From: Paenibacillus larvae subsp. larvae
Lineage (GTDB): Bacteria > Bacillota > Bacilli > Paenibacillales > NBRC-103111
Length of the DNA: 64,000 nt
Direction of reading: 5' to 3'
Assembly (NCBI RefSeq): GCF_002003265.1
Contig: NZ_CP019687.1
Span: forward strand, 2,717,001-2,781,000
The position numbers were made by a program, and so were the translations under genes. The notes beneath the pieces are model-generated. The model saw only the letters and a program-made list of their open reading frames with translations. It was not told the origin of the DNA and did not search any database. This document shows positions 1-8,713 of this stretch, piece by piece; the stretch's first letter is position 1; each line of letters opens with the position of its first letter.

Positions 1-56
1 AGCAAATGCTCCGAGAAATACTCCTTCCTTTCTTCTGAAAAGATTTGTTCTACCAA
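1..56 (-). CDS. Partial unknown protein (N-terminus only)
   Basis: A TTG codon ending at 56 is preceded on the minus strand by a strong AAGGAGGG site about 8 bases upstream, and the frame stays open to the window edge, giving MVEQIFSEERKEYFSEHL. Only 18 residues are visible, so no family can be named. A TATAAT-like box lies about 30 bases further upstream (near 90). The call rests only on the ribosome site and the open frame. Confidence 0.35.
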   Translation of the reverse strand, partial: MVEQIFSEERKEYFSEHL

Positions 57-202
57 TCTCTTTGTCCCTCCTTGTCCATCTTTCCATTATACGAAAAAGT
101 TAAAAAGGAGAAAACTCTGGAATTTTAGAAAAATACCCCCTAACGCTGCTTGTGTTGTACACGGGAATCGGCTATCCTTTGAATATTCGAGGTGATTTTA
201 AA

Positions 203-691
203 ATGAAAAATAGGCAACTTTTATCCCCTTTATTATGGATCTGGGGATTGGAGTGGGCGGCAGACGGGGTACTGGAATTCGCCAAAGATTGGTACTCCCT
301 ATCCTGGGTAAATCCCGTTTTGATTGGTTCTGCTGTTTTGGCTACCCTTATCATTGTTCTGCGTGGCAAAGAAGCCCTTTCACGGAAAGAAGATGGAAAT
401 TGGCTGATTGGCTTGCTCACTGTAGCGATGCTTATCGCTTCTGTTTTATTCTTGTCCTGGACTGGGGTTATGGATGACTTTTTCGTTCCTTTATTCAGCT
501 CACTTCTGCTATCTGTGGGTCTGGTTATGTCCGGAGCCTGGTTAAACCGTTCTTTTGTTTATATCGGCCTGCTGTTGTTTCTCTTTACCGGAATTTCCGG
601 ATACTGCTACTTGGGGTACACTCCTATTATTCTTCCGGTAGCAGGGGGAAGTTGCCTTATTGCTGCCGGCTGCATGCTTCGCAGAAGCTGA
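203..691 (+). CDS. Small multi-pass membrane protein, unknown function
   Basis: 162 residues. The start at 203 is chosen because GAGGTGATTTTAAA lies just before it; an upstream in-frame start at 152 has no such site. The protein begins MKNRQLLSPLLW and contains about five hydrophobic segments (around residues 5-20, 28-45, 60-80, 90-110, 115-155) separated by short charged loops such as RGKEALSRKED. No catalytic motif is visible and I do not recognise the family. It stands alone, ahead of a strong hairpin shared with the convergent acpS gene. Confidence 0.6.
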   Translation: MKNRQLLSPLLWIWGLEWAADGVLEFAKDWYSLSWVNPVLIGSAVLATLIIVLRGKEALSRKEDGNWLIGLLTVAMLIASVLFLSWTGVMDDFFVPLFSSLLLSVGLVMSGAWLNRSFVYIGLLLFLFTGISGYCYLGYTPIILPVAGGSCLIAAGCMLRRS

Positions 692-703
692 TGCCGGATG
701 ATC

Positions 704-741
704 AAAATGGGGTCTGTCTTCTATAGACAGACCCCTATTTT
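704..741. terminator. Bidirectional rho-independent terminator
   Basis: An 11-bp perfect stem GGGGTCTGTCT / AGACAGACCCC with a five-base loop is flanked by AAAAT and TATTTT, so it works in both directions. It separates the convergent genes ending at 691 (plus) and 770 (minus). Confidence 0.85.
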
Positions 742-769
742 GATTATAAAACCAGGTGTAACATCTACG

Positions 770-1162
770 CTAAGCGGACCGCTTTTCCACCACAGCATAG
801 GCTGCTGCCAATTCATCCGTATGAGTAATACTGATGTGAATCCGAACATCGCTGCCCAATCCAAGTCTTTTCTTAGCCTTGTCCGATAGGGTACACACCG
901 GCTTTCCCTTCTCATCCGGTAAAATTTCGATATCCATAAACCCGGCCAATTCGCCAATTCCGCAGCCGAGTGCTTTGACGATGGCTTCTTTGGCAGCAAA
1001 CCGGCCCGCTGTAAATTGGGCAGTCTGTCCTTTTCCCTCTTCGGCGAGTTCTATCTCTTTCGGTGTAAGAATCCGTTCCATCAGTTTGCGTCCCGACTCT
1101 TTCTTCAAGATTGTCCGGATGCGCTGAATATCCACTAAATCCGTCCCTATTCCGATAATCAT
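770..1162 (-). CDS. acpS: Holo-[acyl-carrier-protein] synthase
   Basis: 130 residues, the usual size for AcpS. It moves the 4'-phosphopantetheine arm from CoA to the serine of acyl carrier protein, activating fatty-acid synthesis in the cytoplasm. The N-terminal MIIGIGTDLVDI carries the Mg-binding Asp of the family, and GRFAAKEAIVKALGCGIGEL holds the FAAKEA signature with the second metal ligand (Glu). The ATG at 1162 sits six bases after GGAGG; the TTG codon just before it is less likely. Monocistronic in view, convergent with the small membrane protein. Confidence 0.95.
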   Translation of the reverse strand: MIIGIGTDLVDIQRIRTILKKESGRKLMERILTPKEIELAEEGKGQTAQFTAGRFAAKEAIVKALGCGIGELAGFMDIEILPDEKGKPVCTLSDKAKKRLGLGSDVRIHISITHTDELAAAYAVVEKRSA

Positions 1163-1256
1163 CAATTTCCTCCGTCCTGCGTCTTTTATCCATATTTTAC
1201 AGCTGTTTCTTTATCTATACTTTTTCGGGAATCTCCTTACTTCTATGTTAGCTAAT

Positions 1257-2171
1257 TTAGTTGGCTACATCCCGTTTACAAAAAACAGTCCAGGATACTA
1301 CATTAAACACAATAAAGTAAGTGGCCAGAACAAGCAAGGAAAAGAGCACGGTGGTTCCCTCATACAGAAGGGGGCCGGATATATACTGGCTTAAATTCAT
1401 GTTAGGGAACAATAAATACTTGGACCATTCAAACTTTTTTAGCATCATTGTTACCGAATTACCGGCAAACAAGGCAAACAAGGAGATTCCGATCGCCATA
1501 GAACTGCCCCGGAACAAGGTAGATACCATGAAAGCCATTGTCACGATCATAATCAGAGAAATGAGCTCCAAACCGTATGAACTGAAAATGGTGATAAGGA
1601 TATTCCTTTCCACAACCTCCCCTTGACTGTTTAAATCCAGGTATGCCAAATGGCCAAAATCAAAGCCATGAGCAAACATGCTGACCAAAATGGAAGTGCC
1701 AAACAAAAGAACAAGCATAGCGAGAGTAAACAAAAAACTGGATATATACTTGGAAAGCAGGATTTTCCACCTGCGGATCGGCCGGATCAGCAGCATCTTG
1801 ATCGTTCCGCCTCCGAATTCGCCCGCAACGCTGTCAGCTGCAACGACTACAGTAAATACAGTGATCAAAGATACCAGAACCGACATTTGTCTTACATCTT
1901 GCCATAGCGGAGATGTAGGCATATTGCGGTCCAGACGTGCTTCAAGCAGGGCAACTTGTTCTTTGGCTCCCGGCCTATTCGCTGTATCATCCTGCTTGTA
2001 GAACTGCAAGGTTTCCTGTGTATGGGTCTTCCAGTCCTTTTGGGCCTTATCGTTCATCATTAAAGACATCATGACGACCAAACCTATCAGCAAAATCGCC
2101 ATAACCCACGTCTGCGCTCTCCGATAGGTTTTCATCTGCTCATTGCATATAAGATTAAGCAATTTGATCAC
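1257..2171 (-). CDS. ABC-2 type transporter permease
   Basis: 304 residues with an N-terminal transmembrane segment (about 24-40), a periplasmic-type loop with QKDWKTHTQETLQFY, and five further hydrophobic segments from about residue 90 on, the pattern of ABC-2 permeases (ABC2_membrane type). The GTG start overlaps the end of the upstream ATPase gene by 17 bases, so the two are translationally coupled and form one exporter. The motif GEFGGGTIKMLLIRPIRRWK is the conserved cytoplasmic coupling region of the family. Substrate cannot be read from sequence; antimicrobial peptide or lipid export is typical of the group. Confidence 0.85.
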   Translation of the reverse strand: MIKLLNLICNEQMKTYRRAQTWVMAILLIGLVVMMSLMMNDKAQKDWKTHTQETLQFYKQDDTANRPGAKEQVALLEARLDRNMPTSPLWQDVRQMSVLVSLITVFTVVVAADSVAGEFGGGTIKMLLIRPIRRWKILLSKYISSFLFTLAMLVLLFGTSILVSMFAHGFDFGHLAYLDLNSQGEVVERNILITIFSSYGLELISLIMIVTMAFMVSTLFRGSSMAIGISLFALFAGNSVTMMLKKFEWSKYLLFPNMNLSQYISGPLLYEGTTVLFSLLVLATYFIVFNVVSWTVFCKRDVAN

Positions 2172-3081
2172 TTCCCGTCATTTCCAAAAATTTATCTTCC
2201 AAGGTTTTGTTTATCTGTCTGATCCCATACACTTTGATCCCCGCCTCTACTAGGATCGTGTTGGCTTCAGCAACTTCTTCACGGCTCAGCTCCAGTGTTA
2301 CCGAATGCTCACCCAAACTGATTCCCGTCTGGTTTTTCCACTTCTCCAGTACCCGTACAGCTGATTCCTTCCGGTCAACTTCAAACGTAATCAGACATTC
2401 GGTTTGCTCCTCATTTCCACTTCTAATATCCTGAATATTAATTAACCTCCCTTGCTGTATAACAGCGACACGGTCACACATAAGCTCCATTTCGGAAAGA
2501 AGGTGACTGGATACTACTACAGCCACATTTTCTTTCTGGGCTAACCTTCGCAAGTAATCCCGAAGCTCCCGGATTCCCGCAGGGTCCAGCCCATTGGTCG
2601 GTTCATCCAGGATAAGCAGGGAAGGCTTGTGCAGAAGGGCTTGAGCGACTCCCAGTCGCTGCCGCATACCGAGAGAATACCGTTTCACTTTCTCATGAAT
2701 CCGGTTCTTCAGTCCGACAAGCTCCACTACCTCTTCTATCCGTTCAGGTGTTATTCCCGGAATCATTCGGGCATAATGAATCAGATTCCGGTAACCGGAC
2801 AAATATTTGTACATTTCCGGATTCTCCACGATTGCTCCTACTTGAAGGAGAGCCTTCTCAAAATCTTTTTTGACGCTTTGTCCTCCCACATAGATATCTC
2901 CCTTAGTGATGGACATCAATCCAACTACCATTCGAATCAGTGTAGTTTTCCCGGCTCCATTCGGCCCCAGAAAGCCAAAGACCTCCCCTCTATTTACCTC
3001 AAAAGACAAATTGTCGATAATCGTTTTTCTCCTGATCTGTTTGGTTACATTCTCAATTTGAAGTATCGGAATCTGTTCCAA
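2155..3081 (-). CDS. ABC transporter ATP-binding protein
   Basis: 308 residues from a TTG start at 3081, chosen because AAGGAGG sits eight bases before it; longer in-frame versions lack a site. Walker A GPNGAGKTT (about residue 40), signature YSLGMRQRLGVA, Walker B LLILDEPTNGLDP and the H-loop SSHLL are all present, so the ATPase looks active. The C-terminal about 80 residues form the extra domain of the CcmA/BcrA-like exporter ATPases. It powers the permease encoded by the overlapping downstream gene. It resembles bacitracin/lantibiotic-type exporters, but the substrate is unknown. Confidence 0.9.
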   Translation of the reverse strand: MEQIPILQIENVTKQIRRKTIIDNLSFEVNRGEVFGFLGPNGAGKTTLIRMVVGLMSITKGDIYVGGQSVKKDFEKALLQVGAIVENPEMYKYLSGYRNLIHYARMIPGITPERIEEVVELVGLKNRIHEKVKRYSLGMRQRLGVAQALLHKPSLLILDEPTNGLDPAGIRELRDYLRRLAQKENVAVVVSSHLLSEMELMCDRVAVIQQGRLINIQDIRSGNEEQTECLITFEVDRKESAVRVLEKWKNQTGISLGEHSVTLELSREEVAEANTILVEAGIKVYGIRQINKTLEDKFLEMTGSDQIA

Positions 3082-3214
3082 CTTCTTTTCCTCCTTCAAT
3101 CCGTTTCCTGGCTTTTTGCAAAACTCTCTTCTTATTATAAAAAGCACCACGGATGGGTCGTACCGACTTTGGTCTAGTTTTCCCCCTGGACCTTGGCTCA
3201 AAAAAAACCAAGAC

Positions 3215-3243
3215 CAAAAGCCGAAGACAGAGTTGTCTTCGGC
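3215..3243 (-). terminator. Rho-independent terminator after nadE-to-ABC boundary
   Basis: Stem GCCGAAGACA / TGTCTTCGGC with a four-base loop, followed on the minus strand by TTTTGG. It lies between the end of nadE (3286) and the start of the ABC ATPase gene (3081), so the two minus-strand genes are separate transcription units. Confidence 0.7.
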
Positions 3244-3285
3244 AAAGTTTTAACATTATTTATCAATGTGTCAAGTGCCGGGAAT

Positions 3286-4092
3286 TTAGATGCCCGGAAT
3301 TGCATTCCGCTTGTGAGCCGTTTTCACATACTGACGCTCCAGTTTTTCCTGTACCTCCGGTGAAACCTGTTTCCCTTCCAGATAGTCGCTGTTATCTTCA
3401 TAACTGATTCCAAGCTCTTTCTCATCGGTTTGTCCTTCCCAAAGGCCTGCGGTCGGAGCTTTATCGAGTACACTGGACGGCACGCCCAGCTCCCTGGCCA
3501 GCATGCGGACCTGACGTTTGTTGAGTGAACTTAGCGGAGTAATATCAACAGCGCCATCACCCCATTTTGTATAAAAGCCTGTAACAGCTTCGGAGGCATG
3601 GTCCGTTCCTACTACCAGCAGATTAAGCTCAAAGGCAATGGCATACTGCACGACCATCCGGGTACGCGCTTTTATGTTTCCTTTTCCTTCCTTGCTCATA
3701 TGACGGTTCACATAAGGCTTCAGACCATGTTCGACCTCAAGGGCAATTTCATTAACTGCTTCTTCAATATTGGTCTCTATCGTATGAGACAGACCAAACG
3801 CTTTGGCCGTTGCATAACTATCCTCAATATCTTCCTGGACCCCGTAAGGCTGGAAAACACCAACCGTTTTATACTCCTTCCCCTTTTCTTTGCTCAGTTC
3901 ATCTGTAGCACGCTTACAGAGACCAGTTGCTACCGCACTGTCAACCCCTCCACTAATGGCGATCAACAAACCGTTCGCTCCGGATTTCAATACATATTCC
4001 TTCAGAAAATCGACTCTTTTTCTGATCTCCTCATCCACATTAATGGTGGGTTTAACCCCTAATTCACGAATAATATCCTGCTGAATGCCCAT
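3286..4092 (-). CDS. nadE: Ammonia-dependent NAD+ synthetase
   Basis: 268 residues, close to the usual 270-275 of the short NH3-dependent NadE. It converts deamido-NAD plus ammonia and ATP into NAD+ in the cytoplasm. The PP-loop SGGVDSAVATGLCKRA (about 46-61) binds ATP pyrophosphate, and the region VVGTDHASEAVTGFYTKWGD binds deamido-NAD and adenine; both are intact. No glutaminase domain is present. The ATG at 4092 follows AAGGAGG. Single gene with its own terminator downstream. Confidence 0.96.
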   Translation of the reverse strand: MGIQQDIIRELGVKPTINVDEEIRKRVDFLKEYVLKSGANGLLIAISGGVDSAVATGLCKRATDELSKEKGKEYKTVGVFQPYGVQEDIEDSYATAKAFGLSHTIETNIEEAVNEIALEVEHGLKPYVNRHMSKEGKGNIKARTRMVVQYAIAFELNLLVVGTDHASEAVTGFYTKWGDGAVDITPLSSLNKRQVRMLARELGVPSSVLDKAPTAGLWEGQTDEKELGISYEDNSDYLEGKQVSPEVQEKLERQYVKTAHKRNAIPGI

Positions 4093-4326
4093 GACAAATA
4101 GTTCCTCCTTATCCTTTCTCTGTATGCCCTTCGGGACCGGTCGGTTTTACAGACTCTCATATTAAGGTCAGTATAGTCTTTTAAGCTTGAGAATTCAAAA
4201 CTGACATGACTGTGCCAAAAGAAGAACCGACTCGGAAACCGCAAAGACAATGAAATCCCCAAAAAATCCGCCAGTTTGACCCTGCCCCTTGCTTACCAAA
4301 ACTATGTATGATATCGCTGCCTTGCT

Positions 4327-4413
4327 CCACTCTCCCCTTCATTCAGAAAGAGCCTACCCGTACCTTCAAAAAACGCCCGTATTATGAATTGTTCTGAGTC
4401 AAAGGGAGAGTGG
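4327..4413. repeat. MITE-like inverted repeat, copy 1
   Basis: An 87-base element whose arms CCACTCTCCCCTT(cattcag) and (ctgagtcaa)AGGGAGAGTGG are reverse complements with a few mismatches; the interior is about 45 bases with no ORF. A homologous element is at 43118-43212 with similar arms and interior (shared CCGT..CCTTCAAA and CCCG..ATT blocks). It sits in the 446-base gap between nadE and the bacilliredoxin gene, which otherwise holds no gene. Confidence 0.6.
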
Positions 4414-4483
4414 CACTAAGGGACAAAATCAAAGAGTCTGCTAACGATTGATACTTGCGACTTCAGATACTCGCGCACAGTTA

Positions 4484-4512
4484 ACCCCCGCCAGACATAG
4501 CTGAACGGGGGT
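4484..4512 (-). terminator. Hairpin downstream of bacilliredoxin gene
   Basis: Stem ACCCCCG / CGGGGGT with a 15-base loop, just past the stop of the minus-strand gene at 4539. The T tract on the minus strand is poor, so this is a weak terminator or an mRNA-stabilising hairpin. Confidence 0.4.
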
Positions 4513-4538
4513 ATGCGTCGAACCAGTATGAATCGTTC

Positions 4539-4970
4539 TTATTTGCAATGCTCATCAAAAGCCGCAATCAGGTCGCTTGCGATCATCTCTGCGGTACGGT
4601 CTTCCACCTGATAACGCTGAATGAAATGAACCAGCTTGCCATCTTTAAATAAAGCGATCGACGGAGATGATGGAGGGTATCCCTCAATGTACTCCCTGGC
4701 CTTGGCCGTTGCCTCTTTATCCTGTCCGGCAAATACTGTGTACAGTTCATCCGGCTTAACCGAATGCTCGAGGGCCAAAGCAACCCCCGGGCGGCATTGA
4801 CCTGCGGCACAGCCGCATACAGAGTTAATCACAAGAAGTTGAGTTCCCTTTGAACCTTCCAATGCATTCGTTACATCTTCCGGTGTCAAAAGCTCCTTGA
4901 TTCCCAAGCGTGTCAGTTCATCTCTCATCGGTTGAACCATGTCTCTCATATATGAATTAAAAGACATCAT
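4539..4970 (-). CDS. Bacilliredoxin, BrxA/BrxB (YphP/YqiW) family
   Basis: 143 residues. Family members remove bacillithiol from oxidised protein thiols in Firmicutes. The hallmark active site CGC is seen in NSVCGCAAGQCRPG (about residue 50), and the conserved FAGQDKEATAKAREYIEGYPPSSPS block matches YphP/YqiW closely. The start is placed at ATG 4970, eleven bases after AAGGAG; a GTG at 4982 overlaps the ribosome site. An additional Cys follows in AAGQC. Which of the two paralogue groups it belongs to cannot be settled by eye. Confidence 0.9.
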   Translation of the reverse strand: MMSFNSYMRDMVQPMRDELTRLGIKELLTPEDVTNALEGSKGTQLLVINSVCGCAAGQCRPGVALALEHSVKPDELYTVFAGQDKEATAKAREYIEGYPPSSPSIALFKDGKLVHFIQRYQVEDRTAEMIASDLIAAFDEHCK

Positions 4971-5111
4971 AGTAGCTTTCACTCCTTATATCCTGTTTAT
5001 GTGGGCACTTTCGTTCCTTTTATTATACCTGTATGAAGAAGGAAAGCAAAGAGAGTGTATGAACCTCCTGACAAATAAATAGGTAATTTTTGGTTAAAAA
5101 ACCGGGGAATA

Positions 5112-5465
5112 TTAATCCCCGGATTTAGGAGGTTCCAGGTTAGCGGAAGTATTTTCAGCAGGATGCATAAACATTTCTCCTTGAGGGGGAATCCCTCGTT
5201 CAAAATAAGCTTTGTTCTCCGCAGTATGAAACCCGATATCTTTATATGGATGAACCCACTGGTCACCCGCCATGACGGCCGGATCGGTATGCTTATCCCA
5301 TTGCTCCAGAGGAGAATGGGGAGAAGCATATTCATAATCTCCTATCACGACTCCGTATTGGTTGACAAACGGTTCTCTCGGGCCCCGGCCATGTTCAAAT
5401 TCAGGAAGAAAATTAATTTCGAACGGGTCCAGCGATAGTTGTCTTTTTTTGCGCCGTCTGGCCAT
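5112..5465 (-). CDS. DUF3905-type small hydrophilic protein
   Basis: 117 residues, soluble and charged: a basic head MARRRKKRQLSLDPFEINFL, then a conserved-looking core rich in Pro, His, Trp and Tyr (ASPHSPLEQWDKHTDPAVM, WVHPYKDIGF). I match this by memory to DUF3905, a family of unknown function in Bacillus and Paenibacillus; the match is moderate. Its start lies three bases after the stop of the upstream membrane-protein gene with no independent ribosome site, so the two are likely co-translated. Confidence 0.65.
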   Translation of the reverse strand: MARRRKKRQLSLDPFEINFLPEFEHGRGPREPFVNQYGVVIGDYEYASPHSPLEQWDKHTDPAVMAGDQWVHPYKDIGFHTAENKAYFERGIPPQGEMFMHPAENTSANLEPPKSGD

Positions 5466-5468
5466 CGT

Positions 5469-6335
5469 TTAAGTGGAAGGACGGTTAGGACCGTTTAATT
5501 TTTTATCCACACCGCCTGTATGACTGTTCTTTTTTCTATTTTTGTTCTCCTGTTCTTGCAAATCCTGAGCCTTGGAGTTATTTTTGTCTGTCATGGTATT
5601 CATCTCCTTTCGGGATGTAGTATGTTCCAATCTGTTCTTCTCCATCCGAAAAAATAACCAATCCAGTATCATACCTATAATCGGAAAAAACAAATAAACG
5701 AACTGTCCGCTGCTCAGGCCCCATCGCCAGATAGTCTGGGGTGAGAACAGGCTTACGATAAGTCCGCTTAGCCCAAACCAGATCAGCAGAAAGCTGAATG
5801 CCGTCCCCCTCCTACCGGGAGGCAGCAGAATGAAGCGTAATCCAAGCAGAACAAGCAATATCCCCATATACAAGGAAACGGGCTGGGAAAATGCCGCTGA
5901 ATCCGTTTCCCATGGCCATGCAAAAACGAAGGAAGGCTCCTGATGCAGAATAAAATACATGCTCCCCCCGGCTGTCAAGCCATAAGCCAGGAAGTCCAGC
6001 CATGTTGCCCCATCCAGAGAAGTTTTCCCCGCCTGGGCTGAAATATATAGAATTGCCACCAGCGTCCCGAGAATAATATCTTTGCCGGTTCCGCTTGCCA
6101 GGACCACTAATGATGAATTTTCCCATAATAAGGAGGGGTCAGAAAGCACATGCCCGAATTTCCAAAACAAGAAGATAATAACTAGTCCGTTAAATACCAA
6201 ATCCGTCACCGGTGCACTGTGCCAGCCGGACTTTCGGTGGACTATCTTGATAGCTGCAAGTCCGGCTGCTGCACTGATCAGGGAAATAATCAGTTCAGCT
6301 TTAAGTTGAAAGGGACCTATTGACCAAATATCCAT
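5469..6335 (-). CDS. Lgt-like multi-pass membrane protein
   Basis: 288 residues with about seven membrane segments in the first 235, then a hydrophilic, Lys/Asn-rich tail (EEMNTMTDKNNSKAQDLQEQ region). The opening MDIWSIGPFQLKAE and overall topology resemble prolipoprotein diacylglyceryl transferase, but the family's catalytic Arg/His region (GGRIGY-type) is not visible, so enzymatic activity is doubtful. ATG 6335 has a GGAG site upstream. It is co-transcribed with the DUF3905 gene that begins three bases after its stop. Function unknown. Confidence 0.55.
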   Translation of the reverse strand: MDIWSIGPFQLKAELIISLISAAAGLAAIKIVHRKSGWHSAPVTDLVFNGLVIIFLFWKFGHVLSDPSLLWENSSLVVLASGTGKDIILGTLVAILYISAQAGKTSLDGATWLDFLAYGLTAGGSMYFILHQEPSFVFAWPWETDSAAFSQPVSLYMGILLVLLGLRFILLPPGRRGTAFSFLLIWFGLSGLIVSLFSPQTIWRWGLSSGQFVYLFFPIIGMILDWLFFRMEKNRLEHTTSRKEMNTMTDKNNSKAQDLQEQENKNRKKNSHTGGVDKKLNGPNRPST

Positions 6336-6412
6336 ACCTTTTTTTCTCCTTTAGCTGCCCGTCTGTTCCGAAAGGCAGGATCCTTACCCCTTATCGTAAA
6401 CGAAAAAGACAC

Positions 6413-6443
6413 AAAAAAGCCAGCGACATTTAGCCGCTGGCTT
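6413..6443 (-). terminator. Terminator of the PspA/PspC operon
   Basis: Stem AAGCCAGCG / CGCTGGCTT with an eight-base loop, followed on the minus strand by TTTTTTGTG. It lies ten bases past the stop of the last gene of the operon (6453). Confidence 0.85.
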
Positions 6444-6452
6444 GGAAAGATT

Positions 6453-7175
6453 TTATTCTTGTTCTGCTTTCGGAGTGGTTACGCCCATCTTTTCTTTCAG
6501 CAAAGCCATTTGTTCTTCAAGTTTGGCTTGTTTGGCCGGGTCAACAGGGGGTTGGTTGCTGCTACCGCATCCGTTAGCCGAACCTAGGCTGCTTCCGGGA
6601 ATGTAAGGCTTGCGCACCATTTCCGCTTCCACTTCCATTTGCATGATTTTTTCTTCCATCCGGTGGAAGCCGCGGGAGGCAGCCCCGCTCTCAATAACAC
6701 CATTGTAAGTAACCTGGGCCATTTGCTTCTTCGCTTTAGCGAGTTGGGCTCGGGATACAAGTTCGTTGCGCTTGTTGCGCATTTTATAAAATTCATCTTT
6801 CATTTGATGCAGTTGGTGAGTCAGTTCTTCAGCCTGACTTCTGGAGCTTGCGTGCAAATCTGCATATTCCGCTATCTTTTCATCGTAGTACAGTTTTTCT
6901 TCAAGAGCTTGGCGTGCCATTGCTTCTTGTCCTGCCCCAAGTGCAGCAGCTGCTTTGCTTTCCCTGTCAGCCGCAAGGCGGGCAAATTCGTCCAGACGCT
7001 GTTTTAATTTACGCTCATTGGCAATTTGTTTGGCTACAGTTACTTCCGCTTGGGCTATTTCTTCTTCCATATCACGGATATATTGGTTCAACATTACAAT
7101 CGGATCTTCCACTTTATCCAGCATTTCATTTACAGATGCTCTTGTCATATCTTTTATTCTAGAAAATACTCCCAT
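6453..7175 (-). CDS. pspA: PspA/IM30 family envelope-stress protein
   Basis: 240 residues, almost entirely helical. It starts [20 protein letters not shown], the membrane-binding amphipathic helix of PspA/IM30, and continues as a long coiled coil to about residue 180. Family members polymerise on the inner face of the stressed membrane and protect it (ESCRT-III-like fold). The C-terminal part has [27 protein letters not shown], a flexible linker and a short last helix. Last gene of a four-gene operon (membrane protein, PspA paralogue, PspC, PspA). Confidence 0.9.
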   Translation of the reverse strand: MGVFSRIKDMTRASVNEMLDKVEDPIVMLNQYIRDMEEEIAQAEVTVAKQIANERKLKQRLDEFARLAADRESKAAAALGAGQEAMARQALEEKLYYDEKIAEYADLHASSRSQAEELTHQLHQMKDEFYKMRNKRNELVSRAQLAKAKKQMAQVTYNGVIESGAASRGFHRMEEKIMQMEVEAEMVRKPYIPGSSLGSANGCGSSNQPPVDPAKQAKLEEQMALLKEKMGVTTPKAEQE

Positions 7176-7177
7176 CG

Positions 7178-7696
7178 TTACACATCTCCTTTGTTAAAGT
7201 TTTGATTTTGTTTTTTTTCCAAGTCCGCCACTTTCCTACGGAGTTCCTCCAGCTCTTTTTCCATGGCTTTACGCTCGATATCTTTCATCATGCTATCGAT
7301 ATTGTCTTTAGGCTCTGTTTTAGGTATTTCATAGGATGATTCGGTACGGGGCCTATAAGACGGCTCCCTGTAAGGGTCCGGCCTCCATGTATGGGAGTAT
7401 CTGCCGTTTCCCGCCTGATCTCCCCCTTGATACGGATCTCTTTGGAACGGTTCCCCGTAAGGGCCATATCCGGGTCTGTCGTATGGATTAGCATAAGGAT
7501 CGTAAGGATAATGTGGTTCTTTGGGAATTACAATGCTCGCTATAATATATAGAGGGACAATGGTACCCCCACTAAAGATAGTCGCAATGGCTACGACCAG
7601 CCGGAGTAAGGTTGCATCTATATTAAACTTTTCTGCAAGACCTCCCAGAAGACCGGTTATCCTCTTGTCCCTTCTGGATCGGTAAAGTTTATTCAT
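7178..7696 (-). CDS. pspC: PspC domain membrane protein
   Basis: 172 residues. The N-terminal about 60 residues, [20 protein letters not shown] onward with [31 protein letters not shown], are a classic PspC domain: a conserved RGGL/LGG turn and one hairpin-like membrane segment. A Pro/Tyr/Arg-rich low-complexity linker follows (residues 70-125), then a C-terminal coiled coil [19 protein letters not shown] that could pair with the PspA proteins. The gene sits between two PspA genes with gaps of 2 and 6 bases. Confidence 0.9.
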   Translation of the reverse strand: MNKLYRSRRDKRITGLLGGLAEKFNIDATLLRLVVAIATIFSGGTIVPLYIIASIVIPKEPHYPYDPYANPYDRPGYGPYGEPFQRDPYQGGDQAGNGRYSHTWRPDPYREPSYRPRTESSYEIPKTEPKDNIDSMMKDIERKAMEKELEELRRKVADLEKKQNQNFNKGDV

Positions 7697-7702
7697 CAGT
7701 TA

Positions 7703-8368
7703 TCACCCTTCCTGGTTTAACTTTTTGCGAAGGGCCTCCAGTTCTCGTTCTAAGGCAGGATGATGAGTTCTTGGCGCCATGCCTTCCTGGGTAGCCCTTC
7801 TTACATCCCGCATGGCTCTTGCTTCAAGTTCCATGTCGGTTACGTGGTCTTCCATCCGGTAAAACATGCGGGAGGAGGGACCAAAATCTCCTGAGTGCCC
7901 GAATTGTTGGTTTATCCGGCGCTGCAGCATAGCTGATTCCATCCGGGATACGTAGTAAGTACGTTTATCCGCAACTTCTTGATAATCCCGGCGCATTACA
8001 TGGAGGTCTTCTTCCAAATCCTGAAGTGACTGCTGGGCCTGCTCGTATAGTTCCCGATATTGTTCACTTTTTTCTTCCGCCTGCATTTTTTCTTGAAGAA
8101 TCACTCTGGCAATGTCTTCTTCTCCGGCTTTCAGTGCGAGTTCAGCTTGATGTTCCCGCTTTTCCTTGAGTTCCAGTGCAGCCAGATACTGTTGTCTTAA
8201 GGAAGAAGAGTGGTTCTGGCATTGCTGATAAAGCCGGTCGGCCTGGTACAGCTGTTCTCTTTTGGCGTATAGATACTGATCAATCATCCGGACCGGGTTT
8301 TCCGCTTTTTCCAGCATTTCATTGAAGGAGGCTACAGTTATATCGCGGATTCTTTTCATTATGCTCAT
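7703..8368 (-). CDS. Second PspA/IM30 family protein
   Basis: 221 residues, a diverged paralogue of the product at 6453. It has the same layout: amphipathic start MSIMKRIRDITVASFNEMLE, the conserved ENPVRMIDQYL, and a long Gln/Glu-rich coiled coil ending in ALERELEALRRKLNQ. Having two PspA-type proteins around a PspC suggests hetero-polymers or a division of labour, as with LiaH and PspA in bacilli. The ribosome site overlaps the short gap to the upstream gene. Confidence 0.88.
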   Translation of the reverse strand: MSIMKRIRDITVASFNEMLEKAENPVRMIDQYLYAKREQLYQADRLYQQCQNHSSSLRQQYLAALELKEKREHQAELALKAGEEDIARVILQEKMQAEEKSEQYRELYEQAQQSLQDLEEDLHVMRRDYQEVADKRTYYVSRMESAMLQRRINQQFGHSGDFGPSSRMFYRMEDHVTDMELEARAMRDVRRATQEGMAPRTHHPALERELEALRKKLNQEG

Positions 8369-8422
8369 TCTTATCTAACCACCTTTATTATATGAGGATC
8401 AATCGTCCTTTCTTTACTTCCA

Positions 8423-8713
8423 TTAATAAGGATTACTCGGTTTCTTCAGCATGGAAAAACCTATACCGATCAGTACAACCGCGAAGATGATAATGAAGAT
8501 AGTTGTTAATTTGCCAAGTAGTACGAATACTCCGAGCAGGGCAACAATCCATCCCATCACACTGCCGTTTTTAATCCCGATGTACCCGATAATTACCATT
8601 GCAATCGGCACCAGGTACCCCATGATCGGACTTAAGTGAATTCCCAGCTTGCTAAGTAACATCCATACTCCAAAAAGAATAAGTACCAAAGCCATTCCGC
8701 TGTTTTTCTTCAT
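8423..8713 (-). CDS. Small LiaF/LiaI-type membrane protein
   Basis: 96 residues from ATG 8713 (GGCGGTG nine bases upstream; a GTG at 8725 is too close to it). Four short hydrophobic segments alternate with Gly turns (GMALVLILFGVWMLLSKLG, YLVPIAMVIIGYIGI), the pattern of the LiaF transmembrane / DUF5668-type domain. First gene of the PspA/PspC operon, so it is likely a membrane partner that anchors or senses for the PspA proteins, as LiaI does for LiaH; this last point is inference. Confidence 0.75.
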   Translation of the reverse strand: MKKNSGMALVLILFGVWMLLSKLGIHLSPIMGYLVPIAMVIIGYIGIKNGSVMGWIVALLGVFVLLGKLTTIFIIIFAVVLIGIGFSMLKKPSNPY

